From NCBI GenBank assembly GCA_948567375.1, contig OX419762.1, forward strand, positions 59,749,034 to 59,813,033: DNA of 64,000 nt. The letters run 5' to 3'. The notes beneath the pieces are model-generated. The model had not been told where the DNA came from and ran no database searches. It was given only the letters and a program-made list of their open reading frames with translations. The stretch is from Lunularia cruciata. Its lineage: Eukaryota; Streptophyta; Marchantiopsida; Lunulariales; Lunulariaceae. The position numbers were made by a program, and so were the translations under genes. Below, in pieces: positions 54,110-64,000 of the stretch; positions within the stretch are counted from its first letter, which is position 1, and every line of letters begins with the position of its first letter.

Positions 54110-55215
54110 AAAAATCATTTGGAAATCAGTCAGAAAATGGGGAAGTAGAGCAAAGAGATCAAGGTCTATATATTCGGACATAAGAGCAGAAGCCGTTTGA
54201 AGAACGGTGGATCGAGAACTCATTGCGTGCATATGGTGTGTGGATGGCATGTAGACATGATATGTGCAAATCAAGATGAAAAATAAAACCCCAAAAGAGG
54301 TAAAGAATCCGCCAGATTAAATGCAAGATTAAGGTCAAACAAAATATCACTATTTCCTGATCAACAGCAGTAGAGAACAGGTATTCATCATGTAATTTAT
54401 CAGTGCTACGCAAAACATGTGGCGAAGTAGACAAGCTGTAATTGAAGAACCACGAGCCAATACTAAACCAATCAAGAGAACTGAAATTGGCAGACTGGAC
54501 AGAACACATCTGTAGGAACCATGAAACAAATCAACAAATGTGAGTTGGAGCGAAGTGGGAAGAGAGTGGATGGTCTGTAGGCGGAGAACAACAAATGCAT
54601 ACAATATACTGGGGGGAAGTAGAGCAAAGCGTTAGAGGACTGTAGATAGTACATCGCAACATGTGATAAACACGAGGCCTAAAACGCGGAAACAACCGAA
54701 AGGAGCCAGAAGGCGGTCATAGTAAGCCATATGACTTCATCAGTGCCAAATGTAGTGCCCGGAGTAGCTGAGCGAATGTCAGTACCCCTCGTTCCGACTT
54801 TCTGTTCGGTAGCTCATAAGTGCCAAGGCAAACTCGGTGCTACCGGAACGATATTTGCAAATTGTGCAGGACGTAGCAGCCTTGGAGAAGTGGCAATAGG
54901 GCAGAAAGAGGACAAGCTGTCTTGATAGAAATGGTAAACGCGCAGATGAGGCTCATTGCAGATGCAGACTCGAAGCATGCGCATGGAGGGGGTATGAGAC
55001 GTACCTTGGATAAATCTGAAAAAACAACGAATAGTATTGTCGGAATGGCAAGCAAACACAAACCAAATGCAATATGCAGATGGTGCTAATATAAAGGCAG
55101 AGAGATAAGAGCAGAGGAAAAACATAAAAAAGAGTAGTAAGAGCAGAGATATGGCATCAGAGAAGAGCGAGAGAACGGTAGAGGTCGTCTGAGAGGCGTT
55201 TGAGGGGAGCTATAG
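54110..55215 (+). repeat. Family E repeat, CpG-rich copy
   Basis: The only E copy in the window with its CpGs: GAAGCCGTTTGAAGAACGG (54192), CATTGCGTGC (54221), GAGCGAATGTCAGTACCCC (54768) and GCCAAGGCAAACTCGGTG (54823). All landmarks of the decayed copies are present in the same order, so this is close to the full unit of about 1.1 kb. No long frame is open. On the minus strand CCAAGGTACGTC near 55000 looks like a splice donor (AAG/GTACGT). I do not recognise the family. Confidence 0.65.
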
Positions 55216-56798
55216 CGGAACTATGAACAGTGATAAAGGGAATCAGAACTTCCGATCAAGAAAAAATGAAGCAGGCTTTATTGATGGACGCAAAGGCATT
55301 AAGCGGACCTCAAAGCAAAGGGATTGCTGATTACTTATACAATTGCACGTCAAACAGCATCAAACAATATGTTGAAAAATGGCCCCTCAAACGAAGCCGA
55401 CCCGGAAGAAGACCAGTATCCAGTTCCACAACCTGCCCACTTCTACGAGAGAAAAATGCATGACGCATAGGAATGTGTCTCAGTCGTAGTCAGATTAGAT
55501 GAGCCATGAGTTATATGCTAAGTCACGCATAGTGGATCCAGTTTTGAATCTCTGCAAGACTGAATACGTGTCTACGCGACAGTTTGGACTATATGAGGGG
55601 CAGTATGCAACGGTAAGCGGAGATAGGGAACAAGCAGCAGAAACGAAGATACGCGACAAACAGAAACTAAAATACACAGTTATTCTACCTCGACACTTTT
55701 TCTCTAAAGATAGATCGACTGTGACAAAAATTAGTAAAAGTTCATTTAGTTCTAAGCTTGTGCGCGGATTCTCGTTAATGACATCATCCTGAAAGTGGAA
55801 ATTTTACAGAAGACACTGTCTGAAACACCTTTGATTCACTACCGATCTGTACATACGACACAAATCAACGTAATCTACTAAGAGTAAGGATAATTCATCC
55901 CAAGTAATAGATTTAGCAGAAACCATTCGGATAAGTACATTAAGATAGATTAATATAAATTCCACTGTCCAGGTCCGGGACTCCGAAGACTTTACCCACT
56001 TTTACTCCAAGGGTACAACTGTGGTCGAGGAGTAAATCGGCTTTCCAAACAGTCCCTAAAAGCACTTCAATGCACGATTCAAAATGTTAATCGGAAAGCA
56101 GACTTCAATGCAGGACTCAAAATACGATGGCAAACCGGAATTGTGTAGGCACTTTCATCAAGACAATTTCTCAGTTTTGATAAGTATTCCTAAGCATTGA
56201 CATTGTCCTAAGTTTCAGTGCTGAGGCATACCTGGATTTTGAAGTCACTACTGATCAGTTACTGGCCAACAGAGGAAGAATCGGTGCACGAAACCTTGAG
56301 GTTCAAATTCATACACACACAAGCTGTACAACAAGAAGATCTCCTAGACGAAAGTCCTGCCCTAGAGGACGAACAGTAACTTGCCCTTCAGACAACTGCC
56401 AATCTTTACTTCCGACATTTCTTCCGACTGATAGCCCTACTAGGCAAATCAGCTGAACATTAAGTCTCACCTGAATTCATACTCGAGTGGAGACGAAGGT
56501 CGTATTTGTCTCCACTCAAACTTGTAGTTACTTCCAGCATTGTCAAGCTGGTGATGTTAGAACCAGTCATCCACATACACCGTCTAGTGAAGGAACCCCG
56601 AAACTTTTTATCACAAGGTACTAACACTAGCTTAAAGGTTTCACGACTGTATATAATCTAAGAATTCGAGAATCCTGCAGATAAGCCATGATGTGCTCCA
56701 CTTGTTAACAGCCTCGTATGTGTATGGACAAGATTTAAGGAAAGCATCTGTGAAGGAGCCAAAGTCATTGCATTGCAAATTACTTACACGGTTGTTAA
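55216..56798. other. Intergenic stretch downstream of the PPR gene, no gene recognised
   Basis: Open frames up to 97 codons (55499-55792) show no motif I know. CTTCAATGCA(C/G)GA(T/C)TCAAAAT occurs twice (56068 and 56108). Part of it is probably the PPR 3' UTR. Contains CpG, unlike 1-54 kb. Confidence 0.4.
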
Positions 56799-59474
56799 TT
56801 AAGATCTTGTATTTGTATTTGTACCCCAAGCTTCTACTCTCGCGGCAATTCGCTTCAAAGCAGCTCTATCGATCGAGGGATCAGTGTCTTTGATCCATTG
56901 AAGGATGTGATTAGCCTGTCTAACTTTACCCATTTTACAGTAGGCGTCCAAAAGGCCTCTGTAAGTTAATTCTTCGGGCTTACACCCACTCCTTTTCATG
57001 TACTTGAGCACATTCATAGCTTCAGTGTACATGCCAAGGTTTGCATAACTACTAACGAAAGTATTGTAAGTGAATATGTTGGGCTTCAACCCAGCATCCA
57101 CCATTTCCAAAAATATTCTAGCTGCATCATCCATCCGTCCATGCTTGGTATACGCAAATATGAGCGTATTGAATGTGATCATGTTCGGCCTCGTTCCTGC
57201 GGTCTGCAATTCTCTCAACACCTCCTCTGCTTTCCTATACATCCCTTCTCTGCCGTACATACTCATGACAACGTTGTATGTGACCAGATCAGGAGCAATA
57301 CCATTTTCCTTGAGTGTATCCAGCAAGTCTGTGGCCCTGTCCACTCTTCCCCTCTTCCCATACACTGTAATCATGGCATTGTAAGCATTCAGGTCGGGGG
57401 TATACCCGTTTTTGTGCAATTCAGCAAAGGCAAGCTCTGCTTCATCCAAGAGGTTGCACTTACTGTACACCAGCACTAAGGTTTTCAATAAGACCGTATC
57501 GAGATTACCGTCAAAGAGGGCGTATATGTCTTCTACTTTCTTCTTAAGCCGCACTAATTGCCCTCCGTTAGAATATGCATGCAGCATAGAGGAAAAGGAA
57601 ACTTCGTTAGGCTCAAAGCCCTTCTTTTGCATCTCCACAACAAGCTCTTCCGCTGATTCCCATCGACCTTCCCTGGCAAAAGCAGCAAGTAAAGCATTGA
57701 AAGTGGCAATATCTGGCTTACAACCTGCTCGTTGCATACCATGGTAAATTCCCACCGCTTGGTCTGCTGAACCACATCTTCCGTAGGCATCAATCAAAAT
57801 GTTGAAGGTGTCCTTCTCTGGTTTGCACCCAGCCTTCTTCATATTTTTGAACACCATCGCCACCTCCTCGTACATACCGTTCCTACCATAAGCACCTAAC
57901 ATACTGTTCCAAGTTACTACGTCTGGAGCACATCCACTGTCCCTCAAATCGTCAAATATTTGAAGCATCTCAGTGAACATCTTCTTCTTCCCAAACATGT
58001 CTATCAACGAATTGAATGTGAACAAGTTAGGCTTGCAACCCCCCGAGCACATTTCATAGTAGGTTTCCATGGCCAAACGCTCCTTTCCAGCAGAACTGTA
58101 ACCAAAGAGCAGACTTGTGTAAGTGAAGACGTCAGGTTCCATGCCCTTGCTAACCATCTGCTCCTTCAACGCTAGTGCTTCAGAATGCAAACCAGCCTTT
58201 CCATAAGCAGCCAGAAGCTCGTTGTATGTGACAATATTGGGTGGACACCCTGCTTTCTCCATTTCCTTCAAAACCTTGCAGGCTTCTTTGTGCCAACCTG
58301 CCTTCCCATATACATCCAGGAGTGCGTTATATGTGACTTTGTCAGGGGAACAACCTGCCCCTTTCATATCTTCAAATATACCTCGGGCCTCTTTGCACAA
58401 GGATTCCCTTGCACAAGCGCTAATCATTGTGTTGAAGCTGTACCTGTCAGGACGAAAACCCTGGGTCCTCAAGTCAGTTATCAGACCTTGAATTTTGTCC
58501 CATGAACGACCCCTCTTCCCATAGATGTCAATAACAACATTGTATGTCACCAAGTTGGGCTTGCAACCTTCTTCCTGCATCCTTTCAAACAGCGCCAAAG
58601 CTTCATGGGATCTTCCACTACGTGCATAGGCACTAATAAGAGAAGTGTAGGAATAAACATTCAAGCCGTATCCTTCTCCCTTCAAGCTCTCAAAAATCTC
58701 TATAGCGGTAGTTAGCTGCATCTCCCTGCCAAGAATCCTCAACATGCTGGCTATGGTAGGCTCGTCCGGTCTCAATTTCTCGTGCTTCCGCATCCAAGTG
58801 AAAACTTGAAGGGCCTTCTGCCATCTCCCATCATTTCCAAACGTCTTTATCATACATAGAAGATCATGGAGTGAGAGATTATCGTTAGCTGCGTCCAAAA
58901 GAGATTCTGGATTCTGACCTCCTTTCAATTCCCCCAAGGCGTTGAATAGCTGTGTCCCATCCGCTGACAGTCCAGTGCGCCACGGCAGCTTCTCATCCCT
59001 ATGCTTCCCAATTCGACGTTTGCTAGCCCTCTGCAGTGAACCCCCAACTGGATAAGATGTGGCCGCTTTAGCTTCTTCTCTCCAATCTCCGGTCCCCACA
59101 ATCTCCGGAACCTGCCTCGCTCCATTTGGAAAGCTCTCTTCCCTTGCCTTTTCCCCATTCCAGCGTGGCCTGCTGCTCTCCCTGCTGTTGTCAATCCTTC
59201 CGCCTGTGGAAGGAGAATATGAACTCCGTTGTTGGTGTTGTCTCTGCTTCTCATCCTCTGGTACACCCCAGCCCTGCTGCAGAGACTGCTGCTGCTCCTT
59301 GATTTTGTTTTGCCTCGCTTCAACCACCGGCTCTAGAATCGCAGACAGCTTTCCATGGCGACCGAAACTGCTCTCTGAGAAAGCAACATTCGCCGGTGGT
59401 GGTCTCCAGTACACTGGTTTAGGAGGTAAGAGTGGTGGCGGAGACAGCGCCGGTGCTGCTGGGTTGCTCGCCAT
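56799..59474 (-). CDS. P-class pentatricopeptide repeat protein, similar to Arabidopsis At5g02860
   Basis: 891 aa in one exon. PPR proteins bind single-stranded RNA base by base, mostly in chloroplasts and mitochondria, where they stabilise, process or help translate transcripts. Residues 1-190 are Pro/Ser/Gln-rich with a possible organelle transit peptide (MASNPAAPALSPPP) and a GKHRDEKLPWRTGLS block that I recall in similar form in At5g02860. About 19 repeats of 35 residues fill 200-870, for example VTYNALLDVYGKAGWHKEA; repeat 13 (SFSSMLHAYSNGG) is degenerate. There is no E, DYW or SMR domain, so a pure P-class protein. The first ATG of the frame is used. No stop or frameshift breaks it. The gene is divergent from CSL4 (start codons 1.07 kb apart). 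Confidence 0.95.
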   Translation of the reverse strand: MASNPAAPALSPPPLLPPKPVYWRPPPANVAFSESSFGRHGKLSAILEPVVEARQNKIKEQQQSLQQGWGVPEDEKQRQHQQRSSYSPSTGGRIDNSRESSRPRWNGEKAREESFPNGARQVPEIVGTGDWREEAKAATSYPVGGSLQRASKRRIGKHRDEKLPWRTGLSADGTQLFNALGELKGGQNPESLLDAANDNLSLHDLLCMIKTFGNDGRWQKALQVFTWMRKHEKLRPDEPTIASMLRILGREMQLTTAIEIFESLKGEGYGLNVYSYTSLISAYARSGRSHEALALFERMQEEGCKPNLVTYNVVIDIYGKRGRSWDKIQGLITDLRTQGFRPDRYSFNTMISACARESLCKEARGIFEDMKGAGCSPDKVTYNALLDVYGKAGWHKEACKVLKEMEKAGCPPNIVTYNELLAAYGKAGLHSEALALKEQMVSKGMEPDVFTYTSLLFGYSSAGKERLAMETYYEMCSGGCKPNLFTFNSLIDMFGKKKMFTEMLQIFDDLRDSGCAPDVVTWNSMLGAYGRNGMYEEVAMVFKNMKKAGCKPEKDTFNILIDAYGRCGSADQAVGIYHGMQRAGCKPDIATFNALLAAFAREGRWESAEELVVEMQKKGFEPNEVSFSSMLHAYSNGGQLVRLKKKVEDIYALFDGNLDTVLLKTLVLVYSKCNLLDEAELAFAELHKNGYTPDLNAYNAMITVYGKRGRVDRATDLLDTLKENGIAPDLVTYNVVMSMYGREGMYRKAEEVLRELQTAGTRPNMITFNTLIFAYTKHGRMDDAARIFLEMVDAGLKPNIFTYNTFVSSYANLGMYTEAMNVLKYMKRSGCKPEELTYRGLLDAYCKMGKVRQANHILQWIKDTDPSIDRAALKRIAARVEAWGTNTNTRS

Positions 59475-60539
59475 AGCTTCTCCCCACCATCATCCACTCC
59501 AATTCTACATGTAAACCTCCTCCTCTTCCTTCTCTCCTCCTCCAGTCCTCCCTCCTCTCCTTTTCATCAACTTCTTCTCTAAACCCTTCCTCGTCCTCCT
59601 CCGTCCTCTCTCTCTCGCTCAATAGAAAACAACACCTCCGCCTCCAACCTCACCCACACCCAACATCTTACCTCACTTTTATCCTCCTCCTGCTCGCGAA
59701 CTGCCGTGACAATGAAGTTGGCAAGGCGCCAACCCCATTGCACGTAATCTCCAGGAATCTGCAACCGAAATCCGGAAGCGGAGGAACGAACCTGACCCTC
59801 TTTGATCTACTTGGTCTATATCTACAGCTGCAGTAAAACTCGTCAGACGCTTTTCCACTTCCTTTAAGCCTCGAGCTTCACCGGAACCTACCGTGTACCT
59901 GGACGGAGCATAACGACAAGGATTTCTTATACCTTCGAGCTTCTAGGGTTTATATGTCCTCCTCGTTCTTGTGGATAAGCTGATGTTTTGGCACTACCGT
60001 AGTGCTCTGTCCAAGCCAGAGGAGTGGCTTACTTACCGGTATCCTCTTCGATTTAGGGTAAGGTAGTAGTAGGACGAGTCTCCTTTAGAAACCCAGGAAA
60101 AGTCGCTAAATCATATCTCACCACTTGGAGAAAAACCAGCTAACCTGGTTTAAGCGTAACTCACCCTACTAATTTCTGAACGGTTTGCTTGCCACATCCG
60201 TAATCTTTGAACCATGGTTGCTGCCTACAGTACTCTCCGGCTCGATGGGGTCTTCCCCTCCTTGTTATCCTACGCGGTCGTCTCTTTCCTACAGTCCACT
60301 CTCCGGTTGACTGTGATAGTTGGTCTCGGTTCTGTAGTTTACGCGCTGGTAGTAGTGCCGAAGGCTTGAAGGCGTTGATCCATGCATCTCTGTACTTCCG
60401 TCTGTGTGTCGCTTTTCTCTCTCTGATTGATTCTTGCAGTACTGTAGTTCCTGGACCCTCACCATTCGTTGCCGTCGGTAGATGCTTTGAAGCACAACGT
60501 TGCAAATTTTAGGCAAATTGAGGAGATTGTCGCTGTGTC
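59475..60539. promoter_or_regulatory. Divergent promoter region between PPR and CSL4
   Basis: 1065 bp between the two start codons. The side next to PPR (59510-59640) is C/T-rich on the plus strand, giving a GA-rich 5' leader for PPR. A telo-box-like motif lies at 59944. Two frames of about 100 codons (60161-60512) overlap on opposite strands without known motifs and are probably spurious. Transcription starts cannot be placed. Confidence 0.55.
59944..59951. promoter_or_regulatory. Telo-box-like motif
   Basis: TAGGGTTT (AAACCCTA on the minus strand). Telo-boxes are common in promoters of plant genes for ribosome and RNA metabolism, which suits CSL4. A related TTTAGGGTAA lies near 60053. Confidence 0.45.
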
Positions 60540-62648
60540 ATGATAGACACGATGAGCGCTAAAGAGTATCGGACACCCGGAGAAGTTCTTGGTTGGGCAT
60601 CCGAATTTGTGTCAGGCCCGGGCACGTACGTATGGAATCAGAAAATCTACGCATCGGTTGTGGGTCTCTTAGGAATTACGCCAGCTGCTGCCGATTTAGA
60701 TGATCAGGTGATTTTGCGAAGCAGCTATGATGATTAATGATGCCGAGTTGTTGGACGTTAATGGTATATGTTTGAACTCTGCCTGACTAGCTAGCAAGAC
60801 GTTGTGAGTGGTTTGTAAGTGTGACAATACTTGATACATATTGAGGATGAGAAGCTCGAAACTGGCAGAGGCCGACAATTCAGGTCACAAGAGAGAGAGA
60901 GCAGGGTGCTATACCTGAGCCTGGAGCAGTCATCACGGCCAAGGTGACCTGAATATCTCCTTATCAAGGTTCTCTCTGGAGGGTTTTACGAATGTTAGAC
61001 CTAGTCAGCTTCTGTTGAGCTGAAATCAGAGGGGAGACTCGTGAAACTCTTTTTGTTTTTAAGATCTAATGAACTAAAATTGAGATAAAATGTTCACCCT
61101 AAACCATCGAAATTCATATTGGCCTTAGAGCCTTCCCAGCATTTTCTTGGGCGTAGAAGTAGACCTCCTCTCCTCTCGTTTGTTGTGTTTGTTTGTGGGT
61201 TTTGGAACATCAACTCTCCCGCCGGGGTATACCTGTAAGTCCCGCTCTTTAGTTTCGAACAGATCTTGAGCTAGCTCACTGGAGCCAAATCTGTCTTTTG
61301 CTTGTGGGATCCAACTCCTTTATGTTTCAGAAATGTCCTCCCTTGATTTAATATTTCAAAATGCCTGTTTCACTCGGGGCTAGTACTTCCTACCAAGGAA
61401 TTATCCTGTCTACTTTCTCTGAGTGCTCAGACCGCCTTATTTAAGAAGGTTGGGTGATTCTGAATCAACATGACAACTGTTTTGCCGCAGGTCACGAAAA
61501 TTATGCCTCGACAAGCGTCAGCTGATATTGTCTGTGTTGGACTTAGAGCTGTGAGAGATAAGTTCACTGGAATCATCAGGTATGTTAATGCAATTCTCTG
61601 GTTCATGCCGCCTGTTTATGCATTCTGGTTGGAGAGTCAGAGAATGAGCCCAGTCTGTTGTTCCGTAAGCCTGGAGAACCAGGATTGTCAAGGCAATTTA
61701 GAACAGAATGCACTCGGTCATGTCACTACATAATCCACTAGCTCGTGACGCCTGGGATTCAATATATTTATCCTACTTCCGATTTGTGCTGTTGAATCCT
61801 GGAACTTCTCCGTAAGCTCCATGATAGAGACAAAGCAAGAAAGGCTACATAAGGTACAGAATTATTTGCAGGCAGCAGGATGTTCGAGCTACTGAGATCG
61901 ACAAAGTGGATATGCATACTTCGTTTCGCCCTGGTGACATAATTCGAGCGGAAGTTGTATCCTTACTGTTTACTAGACCTCGTGAGATTGTGTAGTACAA
62001 GTTCAATATTCGGGAAATTAGTTTCCTTATTCGTACATACTCGGTCATGTTTATCACACCAGAGGTTGCCGATAATGCCACGCTGTGTACTTGATGCAAG
62101 TGGACATTGACCTTAACATTATGCGTAGATCTCTTTGGGAGATTCTCGTGCTTACTATCTCTCAACAGCGAAAAACGAACTAGGAGTAGTTTCTGCAACG
62201 AGTGATGCAGGTTTGTATTTCTAAACATCTTTTCTTCTAGTCTGGTAGTAGCAGTAACATTCTAGCATTGTGCATGCTGGTAACTGTTCTCTTTGCCTCT
62301 AGAGAGCTCCTAAATATGGCTTACAGAAATAGCATGATGATATTTATCATATCTCTCTGCTTCACTAGTCTTACTACGACGAGAGGTTAGCAACCCGCTA
62401 ACCCATTTGATTGTTCAAGACGAATCCCGTAAGAAGCACTCTAAGCTACTTACTATCCAAACAGCGTGATGTTGAACGTTTTTCACATTTACTATTACTA
62501 GAACTGAAGTTTATAGAGAGGAATTCATATTCGATGAAATTTGTCTCGACTGATTACAGGGGCAGCAATGGTGCCAATAAGTTGGCAAGAGATGCAATGT
62601 CCTGTCACAGGACAGAAAGAGGCACGAAAAGTTGCAAAAGTGATTTGA
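60540..62648 (+). CDS. CSL4: Exosome complex subunit CSL4 (EXOSC1), six exons
   Basis: CSL4 is one of the three S1/KH cap proteins of the RNA exosome, which trims and degrades RNA in nucleus and cytoplasm. Exons: 60540-60707, 60869-60943, 61491-61579, 61872-61956, 62129-62210, 62560-62648; all five introns are GT-AG (161, 547, 292, 172, 349 bp). They join without a stop into 195 codons, the size I recall for human EXOSC1. Visible blocks: TPGEVLGWASEF at the N-terminus, QGAIPEPGAVITAK, then the S1 part with VTKIMPRQASADIVCVG, QDVRATEIDKVDMHTSFRPG and ISLGDSRAYYLSTAKNELGV, and the C-terminal VPISWQEMQCPVTGQKEARK. A second in-frame ATG four codons on (60552) could be the start. Exon 2 is the least certain. 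Confidence 0.9.
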
Positions 62649-64000
62649 CTATGTTGGACTCTCATCGTGATGTACATTATATGTCTAGTCACCCGGCCGC
62701 CATTCCATATCGAGATTCGTCCTTGGATGACCTACACTTCAAGGCTAGTGGTTACTCTTGTCTACAGTCCTCTGTTGTGGCGAAGGTCACCACAATTTTG
62801 TTTCACAGTCCCTGGGGCTACTGTATACCAATAAAGAAGAGTGAGTTTTTCTTCTGGCACATGGGGTTTTTTCCTTATCAAGCAGACCCCCCCATGTAAA
62901 TCATATCTATTTGAAAAAGGCTAACCTTGGTGATCTTGAGATCCTTGAGTTTGCTGGCATGAAAAACTAGGGGTTCCGTAATGTCCAGTTGTGAGGAGGC
63001 CGAGAACCCGTAGCGCAAACTGTTTTCATCAGCTCTCCCCGTTTCGACTTGTCTAATGTGTGCTTTGGTGTGAAATCCTGTAATCACAGATCAAAGCAAG
63101 TAGCTTCCCCGTCGAAGGAGGTTTCAGGTTGTAGTAGAATTTAAGCATCAGAGTACATCGAGATATGACATGCATCTCTTCCCTTGCCAGTCCTTTTCCA
63201 CCAAATTTAACCACGAGGACGAAATAGTTTCATGACACCATTACTCAATAATTCACCACGATTGCGTCCGCGGAAGAAAGTTGGGAGGTTCTATTTGTGG
63301 TAACAAATAGTTACCCACCGAGAAAACGGGAAAGTCTCGGTGTTCATTGGGACTTCAAAATTTCTCACCTTTGTTACAAGTAAAAGTCATAAGATCCTCT
63401 GTAGCGAGCTGGGAGAATCCACGGTTATCGGAGAACCATTTATTGACACTTGGCGCTTCACTTTATCCCTACTCTGCGATTTCTACTTCCCACACCGAAC
63501 GAACCTAGCTCCGCCCATCCCACCTAATACAAACCACGGTTTCTTGAAAAAAGCTCATGCGCCGCTTGACTGATTGGCCCCTATTTCGAGAATAAAAGAA
63601 GGCGACCGCGTTGGAAAAACGAAAGATGGGCCCCTATTTCCTGTGAAAGAGAAGTACACTCTGCGGCTGACAAACACAAGTCTGATTAACCATGATTATC
63701 TCCACCCTGAGGGAGACGATGAAGTCCTTCACAGTTCTAACCACGTTAAGAATTCGCACCCACAGTAGAGTCTCAAGGTGACCGCGCGTACGGAGCGTTA
63801 ATATAACGATTCCGTCATGGTGAAGGACGTAGACCATGGCCACTTCACTACTTGCAGACGAAGTTTGTGGGTTTAAGCAGCGCCAGGAACCCACAGAGAG
63901 GGACCCAACCCTCTCTTAGGCGATTCACATGGCTCTTTTGGGCTCCGGCGGCCCACTAAAAGACAAAGTCCGGCAATTAGAATTTTGACGGAGCTCATGT
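62649..64000. other. No gene recognised downstream of CSL4
   Basis: Part is probably the CSL4 3' UTR. 63340-63768 is one frame with a single internal TGA (63571), about 140 codons, unrecognised. A hairpin AGAGAGGG-ACCCAA-CCCTCTCT lies near 63895. GGCCCCTATTTC occurs twice (63577, 63629). Confidence 0.4.

Noticed and set aside
54700-54760. Hammerhead ribozyme motif in family E (CTGATGA followed by a GTCATA/TATGAC stem on the minus strand), as expected for Penelope pLTRs
   Set aside because: The required GAAA after stem II is absent (CGCC instead) and the other E copies do not supply it.
55499-55792. 97-codon frame downstream of the PPR gene
   Set aside because: No recognised domain, no conserved neighbour and no sign of exon borders; left as unassigned.
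56290-56330. tRNA B-box-like GAGGTTCAAATTC
   Set aside because: No matching A box or foldable acceptor stem nearby.
60161-60512. Two opposite frames of 101 and 114 codons between PPR and CSL4
   Set aside because: They overlap on both strands, have no motif and lie in the divergent promoter and probable 5' UTR.

Overview
The window looks like nuclear DNA of a land plant. Two ordinary plant genes sit in the last 8 kb: a P-class pentatricopeptide repeat (PPR) gene on the minus strand and a six-exon gene for the exosome subunit CSL4 on the plus strand. The other ~54 kb is decayed retroelement sequence with few CpGs. I cannot name the species; a Penelope-like reverse transcriptase and a gypsy element with a PHD finger hint at a non-flowering lineage, but that is inference.

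1-37.9 kb is a nested stack of Ty3/gypsy elements. Family A has an exceptionally long LTR (up to ~3.8 kb), a primer site matching tRNA-Asp, gag with three zinc knuckles, and pol. Copy A1 fills 1-10731 (left edge cut by the window). After a remnant of a different gypsy family with a PHD finger (11.2-12.0 kb), a second family A element, A2, runs from about 14748 to 37900. Element C1 of family C (15764-26393) inserted into the A2 gag. C1 was then hit by two solo family A LTRs (17713-20220 with duplication AGTCT; 22441-24346 with duplication GAGGA). A2 also carries a solo C LTR (27931-28623), and its own 3' LTR was hit by another family A solo LTR (32233-36036).

The most unusual feature is that the family A LTR carries a long broken reading frame inside itself: a conserved N-terminal region, an acidic/basic low-complexity middle, a coiled coil and a conserved C-terminal tail, with a possible TATA box upstream. 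Recognisable parts occur in at least seven copies. I do not recognise the protein.

37.9-54.1 kb holds a chromodomain gypsy remnant, LTRs of a further family D (one solo with duplication GTTAT), two copia remnants, a minus-strand Penelope-like reverse transcriptase fragment, and many decayed copies of an unidentified repeat, family E.

54.1-64 kb is different in base composition: CpG is present. It starts with one CpG-rich copy of family E, followed by ~1.6 kb without a recognised gene, the intronless PPR gene (56799-59474, minus), a ~1.07 kb divergent intergenic region with a telo-box-like motif, CSL4 (60540-62648, plus) and 1.35 kb without a recognised gene.
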